From: Rubrivirga sp.
GTDB taxonomy: Bacteria; Actinomycetota; Actinomycetes; S36-B12
Length of the DNA: 39,585 nucleotides
NCBI GenBank assembly: GCA_002729215.1
Contig: PBTV01000036.1
Coordinates: 23,009-62,593 of the forward strand
Direction: 5' to 3'
Under the pieces are notes generated by a model. The model ran no database searches, was not told the DNA's origin, and saw only the letters and a program-made list of their open reading frames with translations. The translations under genes and the position numbers were made by a program. Positions 1-8,682 of this stretch are shown one piece after another (position 1 is the first letter of the stretch; every line of letters starts with the position of its first letter).

Positions 1-672
1 GCGCGGCAGGGTGCCGACTCCCAACTTGACCCGGCTTCCGGAAACTCCGAGGCCGTTGCCCGCTGCCTCGAACGTCGCCGTTACCCGCTTGCGCGGTTTG
101 GGCAGGACTTTCGGCTTGGCCCAGTCGGAGGCGGTGGGAATCGTGGCGATTGGACCGGACGGGGCGGACTGACCTGTCGGGCCCGTTGATCGCAGCGACA
201 CTCGGTATTCCCGACCGTTGGTCAGAGACGAGAGCCCGCAGGTGCCGCTGAGGTCTGGACAGTCGAACCACAAATAGCCATCCGGCGAGATCTGATAACC
301 GGTCACCGAGGGGTCGTCGACAGGCAGGTAAGTCGATATCGCGCTGGCATCTGCGGGCGTCACTGCGATCAGCACGGGCCGAAGCGGCAGCGCTGCGTCA
401 GGTGGAGGAACCGACGGATCGGGCACGGCCTCGGGCGTCGGCTCCACATTGGTCTCTGAGCCAGGATCAGCGCTCGGATCGACGCTCGGATCGACGCTCG
501 GATCGACGGTCGGACTCGCACTCGGCGACGAGGTCGATTCCACCGAGTCCGTGTCAGCAGACTCATCGGCAACCACGGCACCGGGCGATGCCGCAGCGAG
601 CACGCCGAAAACCACGGCCACAGCGGCCGCTGAGCGCAGGCGTCGCGAGATGGGGCCCCCCAAGGAAGTCAC
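1..672 (-). CDS. Secreted protein with fibronectin type III-like domain (C-terminus beyond window)
   Basis: The frame is open for 224 codons from a GTG start to the window edge, so the C-terminal part is missing. The first ~35 residues form a typical signal peptide: an Arg-Arg pair, a long Ala/Val hydrophobic run and small residues before an acidic, Ser/Thr/Pro-rich linker. The linker carries a Val-Asp-Pro-Ser tetrapeptide repeat. Residues ~95-185 look like a fibronectin type III fold (Pro-Val start, a GYQIS strand, a late LTNGREYRVSL strand, a closing SGP), with a Cys pair inside. A Lys/Arg-rich segment follows. It is probably an exported or wall-associated binding protein; ligand unknown. 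No good Shine-Dalgarno lies near the GTG, so the exact start is uncertain. Confidence 0.7.
   Translation of the reverse strand, partial: MTSLGGPISRRLRSAAAVAVVFGVLAAASPGAVVADESADTDSVESTSSPSASPTVDPSVDPSVDPSADPGSETNVEPTPEAVPDPSVPPPDAALPLRPVLIAVTPADASAISTYLPVDDPSVTGYQISPDGYLWFDCPDLSGTCGLSSLTNGREYRVSLRSTGPTGQSAPSGPIATIPTASDWAKPKVLPKPRKRVTATFEAAGNGLGVSGSRVKLGVGTLPR
464..511. repeat. Four tandem 12-bp units coding the VDPS-type linker repeat
   Basis: Four consecutive 12-bp units (464-475, 476-487, 488-499, 500-511) are nearly identical; two are exact and two carry small changes. Twelve bases keep the reading frame, so the units encode Ser/Val-Asp-Pro repeats in the linker behind the signal peptide of the minus-strand secreted protein. 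Such units can change copy number by slippage. Confidence 0.85.
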
Positions 673-809
673 GGGAGCAATGTACGTTGCCGACCCCCCG
701 TCGAGATACAGCCGGCGTGCGTGTTCTCCACTTTTGCGGCCACCAACATGGATGCATAGGGGACACCGTCGCCTACAGTCGTTCCCTGGGTCTGTTCTCT
801 CGCTTCACT

Positions 810-1142
810 TTGCCGTCGGTCAAGCCGTCAGAAGCAATGGACATGTTGAGTGCGGGAGCGACCATGCTGGATGTCCGGGACAACTCTGAATGGAACGCCG
901 GACGGGTCCCCGGTGCCGTGCACGTCCCGGCCGCCAACGTCGCCGCCCAGGCACCCAAACGACTTCCGAAAGGCCGACCCGTCGTCGTCGCTTGTCGAAC
1001 AGGCTCGCGCTCCAAGTCCGCTACTCGGCTTCTTCGCGAGCAGGGCATCGAGGCTTACAGCCTGTCCGGTGGATTGGCCGCGTGGGAATCGGCCGGTGGT
1101 CGCGTTGCGGGCAAGGGCAACAAGCCGGGGATGATCGCCTGA
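810..1142 (+). CDS. Rhodanese-like domain protein, single domain
   Basis: A single rhodanese fold of about 110 residues. Visible marks are the LDVRDNSEW segment, the GAVHVP turn, and an active-site loop with Cys in VVVACRTGSRS, followed by the YSLSGGLAAW end motif. Members of this family move sulfane sulfur through a cysteine persulfide; the acceptor is unknown here. The TTG at 810 is chosen because it just includes the PSVKPSEA strand that opens the fold; ATG 837 would cut into it. No Shine-Dalgarno is visible. A TACAGT box at 774-779 could be the -10 element. The gene diverges from the secreted protein and converges on the SDR gene, ending 27 nt from it. Confidence 0.8.
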   Translation: MPSVKPSEAMDMLSAGATMLDVRDNSEWNAGRVPGAVHVPAANVAAQAPKRLPKGRPVVVACRTGSRSKSATRLLREQGIEAYSLSGGLAAWESAGGRVAGKGNKPGMIA

Positions 1143-1169
1143 CAGGGCATTGCGCCTAGCGTTGATCCA

Positions 1170-1910
1170 TCACCACGGAACGATCTGCCTGTCCTCCCAC
1201 AGCACGCCGGTCGGAACGACGTTGCCTTCATCATCCGTTGCGTCTCGATCGGCCAGCCACACGATCGTTTCGGCGCCCTCCTCGGCGGATCGCGGGGCGT
1301 CGGGTCCACCCATGTCGGTCCGGCAATGCCCCGGGCATACGGCGTCTACCAGGACGCCGCGTTGCCCCCATTGCATCTCGGCGGCGAAATTGCGAACCAA
1401 CGCGTTCACCCCCGCCTTCGAGATTCGATACGGAGCCAACCCACCACTCGTTCCGGGCCCGGTGAACCGACCCAGGCACGCAGACAAAGCGATCACCCTG
1501 CCGGAGCGGTTCTTCACAAGATCCTGCGCGAACGTCTCGATGCTGTAGAAGGCGCCGTCGAGGTTGATGCTCATGACGCGTTGCCATTCATCGGGGCTGG
1601 TGCGCATGGTGCGTGTCATCTTGGCTGACATCACTCCGGCGGAGAGCACCAGAACATCCGGTGGTCCGACATGGGCGACTGCGTCTGCAGCCTGAGCGAG
1701 CGATGCCGGGTCTGCTACGTCCGCCGCCACGGGGATTGCCTCCACACCGTCGTCGACGAGCTCTGCTGCGGCAGCCGTGACGCGCGAGTTTTCTCGACCG
1801 AGCACGATGACGCGGGCGCCCCGGCGGCCGATCCCTCGCGCCGCCGCCAGTCCGAGACCTCGACTGCCTCCGGTCACCAGCGCCACTGTGTTTGACCCGA
1901 TGAACCCCAT
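1170..1910 (-). CDS. SDR-family NAD(P)-dependent oxidoreductase
   Basis: A classical short-chain dehydrogenase of 246 residues. The nucleotide-binding TGGSRGLG motif is at residues 13-20, the structural LSAG (replacing NNAG) at 89-92, the active-site Asn at 116, Ser143, and the YRISK catalytic pair Tyr161/Lys165. Between Ser and Tyr there is a slightly longer loop than usual, containing Gly/Thr/Pro. Arg39 after the second strand may favour NADP over NAD. The substrate cannot be read from sequence. The ATG at 1910 gives a normal SDR N-terminus. It is transcribed away from kgd with a ~108-nt gap between start codons. Confidence 0.88.
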   Translation of the reverse strand: MGFIGSNTVALVTGGSRGLGLAAARGIGRRGARVIVLGRENSRVTAAAAELVDDGVEAIPVAADVADPASLAQAADAVAHVGPPDVLVLSAGVMSAKMTRTMRTSPDEWQRVMSINLDGAFYSIETFAQDLVKNRSGRVIALSACLGRFTGPGTSGGLAPYRISKAGVNALVRNFAAEMQWGQRGVLVDAVCPGHCRTDMGGPDAPRSAEEGAETIVWLADRDATDDEGNVVPTGVLWEDRQIVPW

Positions 1911-2018
1911 GGCGCAACTGTGGTGCCTGTCGGCGGGACCTGCATCCGGACGCGTTCGTGCCGGCGCCGAGGGCTACTGTTGGAACTACACCCATCTGCA
2001 CGTGAGAGGAACGCCTCC

Positions 2019-5000
2019 GTGGCGAGCGAGCCCCCCAATTCCGTTGTCAGTCGCTTCGGCCCCAACGAGTGGTTGGTGGACGAGATCTACGAGCAGTACC
2101 TGAGGGACAAGAACTCCGTCAATCCGGCGTGGTGGGACTTCTTCGAAGACTACGCTCCGGTGGAATACTCACCCGCGGCCGTGCCGCACGCCGCCGCCGC
2201 TGCTGCCCCGGCCCCCACTGCACCCGAGCAGAGCACATCGACACAGACGACTTCCCCAGCCCCGTCGACGCCTGCCTCAACGCCCGCGTCAACACCCCCG
2301 CCGGACGCCGCCACGCCACCGTCAGACGACAGCACCGATGCGTCCGTGGTTGAACCAGAGGTGCTTCGCGGAGCAGCCGGTCGCGTGGTGACGAACATGG
2401 AGGCCAGCCTCTCGGTGCCCACCGCCACCAGCGTGCGATCGGTGCCGGTGAAGTTGCTGATGGATAACAGGGTGGTGATCAACAACCACCTATCGCGCGG
2501 GCGAGGCGGCAAAGTGTCGCTCACCCACGTCATCGGCTTCGCGGTGGTGCGAGCGATGGCAACGATGCCCGAGATGGGTTACGGCTTCACCCAGGTGGAT
2601 GGCAAGCCCGCCGTACTCCGCAACGAGGACATGAACCTCGGTTTGGCAATCGACCTCGCGAAAGACGATGGCACGCGGCACTTGCTTGTTCCGAACATCA
2701 AGGGTGCACAGCGGATGGACTTCGCCGCTTTTTGGGCCGCCTACGAAGACGTGGTCCGGCGCGCCCGCAGCGGCAAACTCGAGGTGACGGACTTCGCTGG
2801 CACCACGGTCTCGTTGACGAACCCGGGAACGATCGGCACCAACCATTCGATCCCCCGCCTGATGGAAGGACAGGGGTGCATCGTTGGGGTCGGAGCGATG
2901 GAGTACCCGGCGGACTGGCAGGGCGCATCGACGGAGACGATCGTCCGGAACGCCGTGTCGAAGATCATGACTCTCACGAGCACCTACGACCACCGCATCA
3001 TCCAGGGTGCGCAATCCGGTGAGTTCCTGCGCCGCATTCATCAACTTCTTCTCGGCGAAGAGGACTTCTACGGCGAGATCTTCCGTTCCCTGCGCATCCC
3101 CTACGAGCCTGTTCGCTGGGCCAACGACATCTCAGCCAGTCACGAGACGGACCTGGACAAGACGGTCCGGGTGCAAGAGATCATCCACGCCTACCGTGTC
3201 CGAGGACACTTAATGGCCGACACCGATCCGCTGGAATACGAGCAACGTTCTCATCCCGACCTCGACGTGCTCAGCCACGGGTTGACACTGTGGGATCTCG
3301 ACCGGGAGTTCCCCACCGGAGGCTTCGGCGGTCGCGCCCTGATGAAACTTCGGGAGATTCTCGGCGTGCTGCGCGACGCGTACACCCGCACGGTCGGCAT
3401 CGAATACATGCACCTGCAAGATCCTGAGCAGCGTCGGTGGATCCAAGAGCGTGTCGAGATTCCGCATGTGAAGCCTGACCGCGACGAGCAGCTGCGCATG
3501 CTGAACAAGTTGAATGAGGCCGAAGCTCTCGAGACCTTCTTGCACACCAAATACGTCGGACAGAAGCGATTCTCACTCGAAGGCGCGGAGTCCCTCGTCC
3601 CATTGCTCGATGAAATCCTCACCGACGCTGCGCACGATGACATCCTCGAAGTTGCAATCGGTATGCCCCATCGCGGTCGTTTGAACGTTCTGACGAACAT
3701 CGCCGGCAAGTCCTACGCGCAGGTCTTCCGCGAATTCGAGGGCGATTACGGCGACGACTCGGTCCAAGGCTCCGGCGACGTGAAGTACCACCTCGGCACC
3801 ACCGGGTCGTTCTTGACGCCCGACGGCGCCTACACGTCCGTGTACCTCGCAGCCAACCCATCGCACCTCGAGGCGGTCAATCCGGTGCTCGAGGGAATTG
3901 TGCGAGCCAAGCAGGATCTGCTTCCGAAGGAACGCAGGAACGACATTCTCCCGGTGCTCATTCACGGGGATGCCGCGTTCGCCGGCCAGGGTGTCGTCGC
4001 CGAAACGCTCGAACTTTCGCAACTGCAGGGCTACCGGACCGGCGGCACGGTCCATATCGTCGTGAACAATCAGGTGGGCTTTACGACGTCACCCAAGTAC
4101 GGGCGCTCCAGCGTGTACTCCACCGACGTTGCCCGCATGGTGCAGGCGCCGATCTTCCACGTCAACGGCGACGATCCCGAGGCCGTTGCTCGCGTGGCCA
4201 GCCTCGCCTTCGCCTTCCGGCAGGAGTTCCACAAAGACGTGGTCGTCGACATGGTGTGTTATCGCAAGCGCGGCCACAACGAGGCGGACGATCCGTCGCT
4301 GACTCAACCTCGGATGTACAAGATCATCGACGCCAAGCGTTCGGTGCGAAAGCACTACACGGAATCGCTCATCGGTCGCGGCGACATCACAGTCGACGAA
4401 GCCGAGCAAGCTCTCAAGCACTTCCAGGAGCAACTCGAACGGGTCTTCCAAGAAACCAGAGACACCCCGGAGGACGACGCCGAGGATTTCGCCGACCGCG
4501 CGAAGGACATCATCGAGACCGGTCAACTCGACTTGACCCCACAGACACCCTTCACCGAAGTAGACACGGCCATCAGCCACGAGCAGATCGAAACAGTTAT
4601 CGATTCACAGATCACACTGCCGGACAATTTCCACGTGCATCCTCGCTTGGCGCCTCAACTGCAGCGTCGCGAGCAGATGGTCTCCGACGACACGATCGAC
4701 TGGGGAATGGCCGAGGCTCTGGCCGTCGGTTCCCTGCTCATGGAAGGTCGCACCGTTCGCCTCGCCGGCCAGGACTCTCGACGCGGAACATTCGGTCATC
4801 GCCACATGGTCATCGTGGATAGCGAAACAGGGTGGCAATACAAGCCGCTGAAGTCGTGTTATCGCGACGGGGCGAGGCTCTACGTCCACGACTCACTCCT
4901 CAGCGAGTTCGCTGCCCTGGGCTTCGAGTACGGATACTCCGTCGCCCGCCCTGATGCTCTGGTGATGTGGGAGGCGCAGTTCGGTGACTTCGTCAATGGT

Positions 5001-5705
5001 GCCCAGACAATCACCGACGAGTTCATCTCCTCTGGTGAGCAGAAGTGGGCGCAGCGGTCAGCCGTGACTCTCCTGCTGCCGCACGGGCAAGAAGGGCAAG
5101 GGCCGGACCACTCGAGTGCGCGCGTCGAGCGTTTCTTGCAGATGTGCGCTCAAGACAACATGACGGTGGCGATGCCGAGCACCCCAGCGTCGTACTTCCA
5201 CCTTCTGCGTTGGCAGGTGTTCAGCCGTCTGACCCGACCGCTCATCATCTTCACTCCGAAGTCACTCCTGCGCGCCAAGCAGGCCGTCTCCACCAAGGAC
5301 GAGTTCACGTCCGGGACCTTCCAGCCGATCCTGCTCGACCCGGAGCACGCGGGTGCGGAGGTCACTCGGGTTCTTCTGTGTAGCGGGAAGATCTACTACG
5401 ACCTCGCGGCGCACCGCGACGAACATGGATTGCACAACACCGCGATTCTGCGCTTCGAACGGCTCTACCCGCTCCCCTTCCGTCTCGCGGAAGTTCTCAA
5501 CCGGTACCCCAATGCCGAGATCCGGTGGGTTCAAGAGGAGCCCGCCAACCAGGGGGCGTGGAGTTTCGTGGCGATGAACGCTCCACCCATGGTGAATCGC
5601 CCGATAGAAGGCGTCACGAGGCCTTCGTCATCGTCCCCGGCCGTTGGCACACACCAACGTCATGTGGCCGAGCAGCAGGCCGTGGTCGAGCAGGCATTCG
5701 CTTAG
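2019..5705 (+). CDS. kgd: Multifunctional 2-oxoglutarate dehydrogenase E1/E2-type subunit (Kgd/OdhA)
   Basis: A 1228-residue fusion typical of actinobacteria. It opens with the conserved FGPNEWLVDEIYEQY segment, followed by a Pro/Ala/Thr-rich linker (~45-115), an E2-type acyltransferase domain without a lipoyl domain (~115-345; catalytic His325 in DHRIIQG) and a thiamine-diphosphate E1 domain to the end (HGDAAFAGQG at 649, with the Mg-binding Asp651, and a following NNQVGF motif). It decarboxylates 2-oxoglutarate and would pass the succinyl group to lipoyl-SucB, with Lpd as E3; both are encoded later in this window. The GTG at 2019 is preferred over upstream in-frame starts because AGAGGA sits 8 nt before it and the protein then begins like its relatives. 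Confidence 0.96.
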   Translation: MASEPPNSVVSRFGPNEWLVDEIYEQYLRDKNSVNPAWWDFFEDYAPVEYSPAAVPHAAAAAAPAPTAPEQSTSTQTTSPAPSTPASTPASTPPPDAATPPSDDSTDASVVEPEVLRGAAGRVVTNMEASLSVPTATSVRSVPVKLLMDNRVVINNHLSRGRGGKVSLTHVIGFAVVRAMATMPEMGYGFTQVDGKPAVLRNEDMNLGLAIDLAKDDGTRHLLVPNIKGAQRMDFAAFWAAYEDVVRRARSGKLEVTDFAGTTVSLTNPGTIGTNHSIPRLMEGQGCIVGVGAMEYPADWQGASTETIVRNAVSKIMTLTSTYDHRIIQGAQSGEFLRRIHQLLLGEEDFYGEIFRSLRIPYEPVRWANDISASHETDLDKTVRVQEIIHAYRVRGHLMADTDPLEYEQRSHPDLDVLSHGLTLWDLDREFPTGGFGGRALMKLREILGVLRDAYTRTVGIEYMHLQDPEQRRWIQERVEIPHVKPDRDEQLRMLNKLNEAEALETFLHTKYVGQKRFSLEGAESLVPLLDEILTDAAHDDILEVAIGMPHRGRLNVLTNIAGKSYAQVFREFEGDYGDDSVQGSGDVKYHLGTTGSFLTPDGAYTSVYLAANPSHLEAVNPVLEGIVRAKQDLLPKERRNDILPVLIHGDAAFAGQGVVAETLELSQLQGYRTGGTVHIVVNNQVGFTTSPKYGRSSVYSTDVARMVQAPIFHVNGDDPEAVARVASLAFAFRQEFHKDVVVDMVCYRKRGHNEADDPSLTQPRMYKIIDAKRSVRKHYTESLIGRGDITVDEAEQALKHFQEQLERVFQETRDTPEDDAEDFADRAKDIIETGQLDLTPQTPFTEVDTAISHEQIETVIDSQITLPDNFHVHPRLAPQLQRREQMVSDDTIDWGMAEALAVGSLLMEGRTVRLAGQDSRRGTFGHRHMVIVDSETGWQYKPLKSCYRDGARLYVHDSLLSEFAALGFEYGYSVARPDALVMWEAQFGDFVNGAQTITDEFISSGEQKWAQRSAVTLLLPHGQEGQGPDHSSARVERFLQMCAQDNMTVAMPSTPASYFHLLRWQVFSRLTRPLIIFTPKSLLRAKQAVSTKDEFTSGTFQPILLDPEHAGAEVTRVLLCSGKIYYDLAAHRDEHGLHNTAILRFERLYPLPFRLAEVLNRYPNAEIRWVQEEPANQGAWSFVAMNAPPMVNRPIEGVTRPSSSSPAVGTHQRHVAEQQAVVEQAFA

Positions 5706-5714
5706 GGCACGGAC

Positions 5715-5888
5715 ATGTACTTCACCGACCGAGGGATCGAGGAACTGCAACGCCGACGAGGCGACGAAGAAGTCACCTTCGACTGGCTCGGAGATCGCAT
5801 GCAGGAGTTCGTCAACCTGCACCCCGATTTCGAGGTTCCGGTCGAACGACTCGCCACCTGGCTCGCGCGCTTAGGCGACGACGACTAA
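5715..5888 (+). CDS. Small DUF6104-type protein downstream of kgd
   Basis: A 57-residue protein starting MYFTDRGIEEL and ending with an acidic GDDD tail. The length and the VTFDWL...HPDFEVPVERLATWLARL core match the small actinobacterial DUF6104 family, whose members are often found beside kgd. It begins 9 nt after the kgd stop, so it is probably cotranscribed. It has no membrane segment or enzyme motif; it looks like a helical, charged protein. A role linked to Kgd is inference from position only. Confidence 0.85.
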   Translation: MYFTDRGIEELQRRRGDEEVTFDWLGDRMQEFVNLHPDFEVPVERLATWLARLGDDD

Positions 5889-5922
5889 GAGCGGCTTCCC
5901 GTCCTACCCACAACACGAGCGT

Positions 5923-6267
5923 TCACCGATATCGGAAAACTAAGCGCCCGATGATCAAGTTCTCCGGAACCGCCCCGAAGTGCCGACTGTCATCACTCAC
6001 GTGTGGGTTATCACCGAGCACCCACCACCCATTGCCTTCTCGATGACTCAAGCGCTTCACCACGCTTAGGTCCCGTCGCTCCGGGTGCTGCAAGAGAACA
6101 ACGTCCCCGTTCCGAAGTTTCGCGCTCCTGCGCACGACCCACCATTGCCCGTTTCGCACCGCTGGCTCCATAGACGGACCGACAACACGGACGGTGGTGA
6201 ATGAGCGCACCTTGCCATCCTGCCGCGTGCCGAGTCCGTTCTCGGGCGCTAGGGTCAGATCAGGCAT
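5923..6267 (-). CDS. sodX: Nickel-type superoxide dismutase maturation protease (S26-like)
   Basis: A 114-residue S24/S26 signal-peptidase-like protein. The catalytic serine is Ser32 in GPSMEP and the general-base lysine is Lys71 in SVVKRL; the GDNPHVSDDSR segment is the conserved C-terminal box. It has no clear membrane anchor, as expected for SodX, which trims the N-terminal leader from nickel SOD so that the new N-terminal His can bind nickel. It is divergent from sodN, with the two start codons 25 nt apart. The ATG at 6267 has a GAGG about 10 nt upstream; GTG at codon 20 is a possible shorter start that would still keep the catalytic core. Confidence 0.93.
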   Translation of the reverse strand: MPDLTLAPENGLGTRQDGKVRSFTTVRVVGPSMEPAVRNGQWWVVRRSAKLRNGDVVLLQHPERRDLSVVKRLSHREGNGWWVLGDNPHVSDDSRHFGAVPENLIIGRLVFRYR

Positions 6268-6292
6268 TCATTCATCACCTCGAAGGAGTCTC

Positions 6293-6706
6293 ATGCTCAA
6301 CAGCATCTTTCGGGCCCTCCAGCCCCGCACCACCGCCTATGCGCACTGCGATCTGCCGTGCGGCGTCTACGACCCCTCCCAGGCTCGCCTGGAGGCCGAA
6401 TCCGTGAAGGCCTGCATGGAGAAGTACCACGCCTCCGATGACGCTGAGTTCCGTGCGCGCTCTGTGTCCATCAAGGAAGAGCGCTCACACATGGTCAAGG
6501 AGCACCTGTGGGTGCTGTGGACCGACTACTTCAAGCCCCCGCACTTCGAGAAGTACCCGCAGTTGAACGAACTGTTCAACCAAGCGACCAAGCTCGCCGG
6601 GGCCGGAGGCACCAAGGGCTCCCTGGATCCGGCTGTCGCTGATGATCTTCTTGGAAAGATCGACGAGATCGCAGGAATTTTTTGGGAGACTAAGAAGGCG
6701 GCCTAG
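6293..6706 (+). CDS. sodN: Nickel superoxide dismutase
   Basis: A 137-residue protein that dismutates superoxide in the cytoplasm with a nickel centre. Residues 1-17 are the leader to be removed; the mature protein would start HCDLPCGVYD (His18, Cys19, Cys23), the canonical nickel hook. The rest is the four-helix-bundle body of normal length. AAGGAG at 6283-6288, 4 nt before the ATG, fixes the start. The maturation protease is encoded divergently next to it, so enzyme and processing factor are a self-contained pair. A TAGGGT box at 6250-6255 may be its -10 element. A strong hairpin follows the stop. Confidence 0.97.
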   Translation: MLNSIFRALQPRTTAYAHCDLPCGVYDPSQARLEAESVKACMEKYHASDDAEFRARSVSIKEERSHMVKEHLWVLWTDYFKPPHFEKYPQLNELFNQATKLAGAGGTKGSLDPAVADDLLGKIDEIAGIFWETKKAA

Positions 6707-6723
6707 CGTCAAACTCAGCAGCA

Positions 6724-6757
6724 CAGATCCCCGTTCCCGCCTGGGAGCGGGGGTCTG
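6724..6757 (+). terminator. Hairpin terminator after sodN
   Basis: A 15-bp stem (6724-6738 with 6743-6757, including three G-T pairs) closed by a 4-nt GCCT loop begins 17 nt after the sodN stop. No long T run follows, which is common for terminators in high-GC actinobacteria. Confidence 0.8.
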
Positions 6758-6765
6758 TCAGTGCG

Positions 6766-6963
6766 TCAGACATTAAATGTGAAGTGACACTGCTCGATGG
6801 GACCAGGTTTGACGTCGCCGTCACCGTGAACGGCAGATACGTCAGAAAAGTCCCCCATCAGTCGTAGCCAAGCGCCGGCGCTGACATGAGCACTTTGCTG
6901 ACGCGACTCCAAGGAGACCAAAAACGCAGGATGACGTTGCGCGCTGCTCCAAAAGCCCCCGAT
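6766..6963 (-). pseudogene. Possible gene remnant, open frame without a usable start
   Basis: A 65-codon minus-strand frame closes with TGA at 6766-6768 and runs back to a TGA at 6964-6966. It has no ATG near its beginning and no Shine-Dalgarno, yet it reads like protein, with an AHVSAGAWLRLMGDFSDV stretch and a CHFTFNV end. The plus-strand frame with the same codon boundaries is also partly open, so coding direction is not certain. I do not recognise the family. It may be the 3' end of a lost gene or part of a dispersed repeat. Confidence 0.25.
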
Positions 6964-7152
6964 TCACTCCGAAGATCGGTGGTTTTTACTCTTGCGATCA
7001 GACACGGCGTGCGACAAGTCGCCGGCGCCTAATTCACGCTGCATATCTCAACGGTGAGCCAGACCCTGCGCACCGACAAGGTGCCTATCAGGCTCCTTCA
7101 GCCGCCAAGATGGCCCGATCCGATCACTCGGGTACGGTGATGCGATTCGCCA

Positions 7153-7168
7153 CGGCGCAGAGGCGCCG
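7153..7168 (-). terminator. Short hairpin after the 7176-7457 gene
   Basis: A 6-bp GC stem (7153-7158 with 7163-7168) with an AGAG loop lies 7 nt beyond the stop of the minus-strand gene. It is short and has no T tail, so it is only a possible terminator. Confidence 0.3.
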
Positions 7169-7175
7169 CCGAGCG

Positions 7176-7457
7176 CTACTCGCCTCGTCGCATGAGGTTA
7201 TGTGTTTCGAAGACCTCAGGCTCGCCCGGGTCGATGCTCATGTCCTCGAGAATGGGAGTCAGTCCCTTGGCGTGACGCTCCATGGCTTCCATGGACTCGT
7301 AGACCACGGTGACCTTCATTTGATCCCCAGACCCGAAGCACACTTCGAGCTCGAGACCGTCAACGGGGTGAACACCCAACTCCCGCTCTCGAGCCAAGAT
7401 GGCGTCGTACTGCTCAGCAGTGAGCGAGGGGGGCGAAAAATGTACGACAACAGCCAT
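7176..7457 (-). CDS. Small dimeric alpha/beta-barrel-like protein, function unknown
   Basis: A 93-residue soluble protein. The order strand (AVVVHF), helix (LTAEQYDAILARE), strands (GLELEVCFG, MKVTVVYES) and helix (MEAMERHAKGLTPILEDM) is that of a ferredoxin-like, dimeric alpha/beta-barrel (ABM-like) domain. Many such small proteins are monooxygenase-like or have no known activity; no catalytic residue can be named here. The ATG at 7457 is chosen over an upstream in-frame start because GGAGGAG lies directly upstream. It is a single gene facing away from the polyketide operon. Confidence 0.75.
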   Translation of the reverse strand: MAVVVHFSPPSLTAEQYDAILARERELGVHPVDGLELEVCFGSGDQMKVTVVYESMEAMERHAKGLTPILEDMSIDPGEPEVFETHNLMRRGE

Positions 7458-7620
7458 GGGGTCTCCTCCAACGGTCGAGGACGGTCTTACGCCCGCTAGC
7501 AATGTCTATTCCGTTCTAACAGCTCAAGCCTAGGAGACTGCTCACTGATCGCATCTTGACACTTGCTCTGCTCGCATCCGGCGTCTCGCGACGCGCCAAG
7601 CCGACAGTGGGTACTGCTGC

Positions 7621-7626
7621 TAGCGT
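7621..7626 (+). promoter_or_regulatory. -10 box for leaderless type III PKS operon
   Basis: TAGCGT fits TANNNT and ends 6 nt before the GTG start of the polyketide synthase, so transcription would begin at or next to the start codon. There is no Shine-Dalgarno. No clear -35 box is seen. Confidence 0.55.
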
Positions 7627-7632
7627 CAAATA

Positions 7633-8682
7633 GTGACGAATCTGCTCTCCGTAGCTCCGCTGCTCCCGGCCTACCGGTATTCCCAGGGCGAGATCACGCA
7701 ACCCCTCGTTGACAGCTTGAGCCGCAACGAGAAAACCTCGGCTGTTATTCGTCGGATTCACGGTGCCACAGGAGTCGATTACCGCTCCTTGGTTATGCAC
7801 CTTGACGCGTACCGGAAAATCAATGACTTCACTCACGCGAATCAACTTTTCCGGGAGCACGGACTGCCGCTTGCGCTCGCTGCCACTCGACAAGCACTAG
7901 ACGATGCTGGCGTGGAGCCCACAGACATCGATTACCTTTTCTTCACGACGGTGACCGGAGTCGGCGCGCCATCACTGGATGTCGAACTCGCGCAGGCATT
8001 GGGATTTCGATCGGATGTGAAACGAATTCCCAGCTTCGGTTTGGGATGTGCAGCAGGTGCCGCTGGGATTGCGCGAGTCAACGATCTACTTCGCGGTGAT
8101 CCTGGTGCATTGGCCGCCCTTGTCTCCTTGGAACTGTGCTCCCTCACGATCCAATGGGACAACGCTTCCATGGCGAACATCGTGGGTACCGGACTGTTCG
8201 GAGACGGTGCGTCGGCACTCATTTTTGCCGGTGCGGACCGGGCGGAGCAACCGATCGCCAGCGTCTTGGGGTCGCGTAGTGCGCTCTACCCCGAATCACT
8301 GGAAACGATCGGCTGGAACATCGGCACGTTCGGCCTCCGACTGATGCTGACCCCAGCGGTGCCGGAACTGATCCACCGCCACCTCGCCGATGACATTGAC
8401 GCCCTCTTGTCGGAGCATGGACTCGCACGGAGCGATGTGAACGAGTGGATTGCTCATCCGGGAGGTCCACGGGTGTTACAGGCCTTTACGGACTCCCTAG
8501 AACTCGCCCCCGGCGACCTAGCCACGAGCTGGGATGTGCTCGCAGATTCCGGGAACCTGTCTTCCAGTGCCGTGCTACACGTGCTGGCGCGTCACTCGAC
8601 GAAGCCGGCTGGCCATCTCGGAGTGCTCTTCGCCCTCGGACCTGGAGTAAGTGTCGAAATGGTGTTATTGGAGTGGCGGTGA
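7633..8682 (+). CDS. Type III polyketide synthase (chalcone/stilbene synthase family)
   Basis: A 349-residue thiolase-fold enzyme. The catalytic triad is visible: Cys139 in GLGCAAGAAG, His275 in AHPGGP and Asn308 in SGNLSSSAVL. Type III synthases condense malonyl-type extender units onto a free CoA or acyl starter. The next two genes encode a methyltransferase and a flavoprotein hydroxylase in the same order as srsABC of Streptomyces griseus, where the synthase makes alkylresorcinols that are methylated and oxidised to quinones; a phenolic lipid product is therefore the best guess. Starter and chain length cannot be read. It heads a four-gene operon and overlaps the next gene by 4 nt. Confidence 0.92.
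   Translation: MTNLLSVAPLLPAYRYSQGEITQPLVDSLSRNEKTSAVIRRIHGATGVDYRSLVMHLDAYRKINDFTHANQLFREHGLPLALAATRQALDDAGVEPTDIDYLFFTTVTGVGAPSLDVELAQALGFRSDVKRIPSFGLGCAAGAAGIARVNDLLRGDPGALAALVSLELCSLTIQWDNASMANIVGTGLFGDGASALIFAGADRAEQPIASVLGSRSALYPESLETIGWNIGTFGLRLMLTPAVPELIHRHLADDIDALLSEHGLARSDVNEWIAHPGGPRVLQAFTDSLELAPGDLATSWDVLADSGNLSSSAVLHVLARHSTKPAGHLGVLFALGPGVSVEMVLLEWR

Larger units (their letters stand above)
6758..7175. other. 418-bp stretch without a confident gene
   Basis: Between the sodN terminator and the small minus-strand gene there is no frame with a good start and ribosome site. It contains the start-less open frame listed separately, a few AT-richer patches, and a short hairpin near 7153-7168. 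It could hold a decayed gene or a dispersed repeat. Confidence 0.5.

Noticed and set aside
402-809. Upstream extension of the rhodanese frame and the overlapping 449-889 frame
   Set aside because: The extra part is antisense to the secreted protein and Arg-rich; the rhodanese fold begins near 810.
1920-2018. Upstream in-frame extension of kgd
   Set aside because: The GTG at 2019 has a ribosome site and gives the family's N-terminus; the extension is Arg/Cys-rich and unlike relatives.
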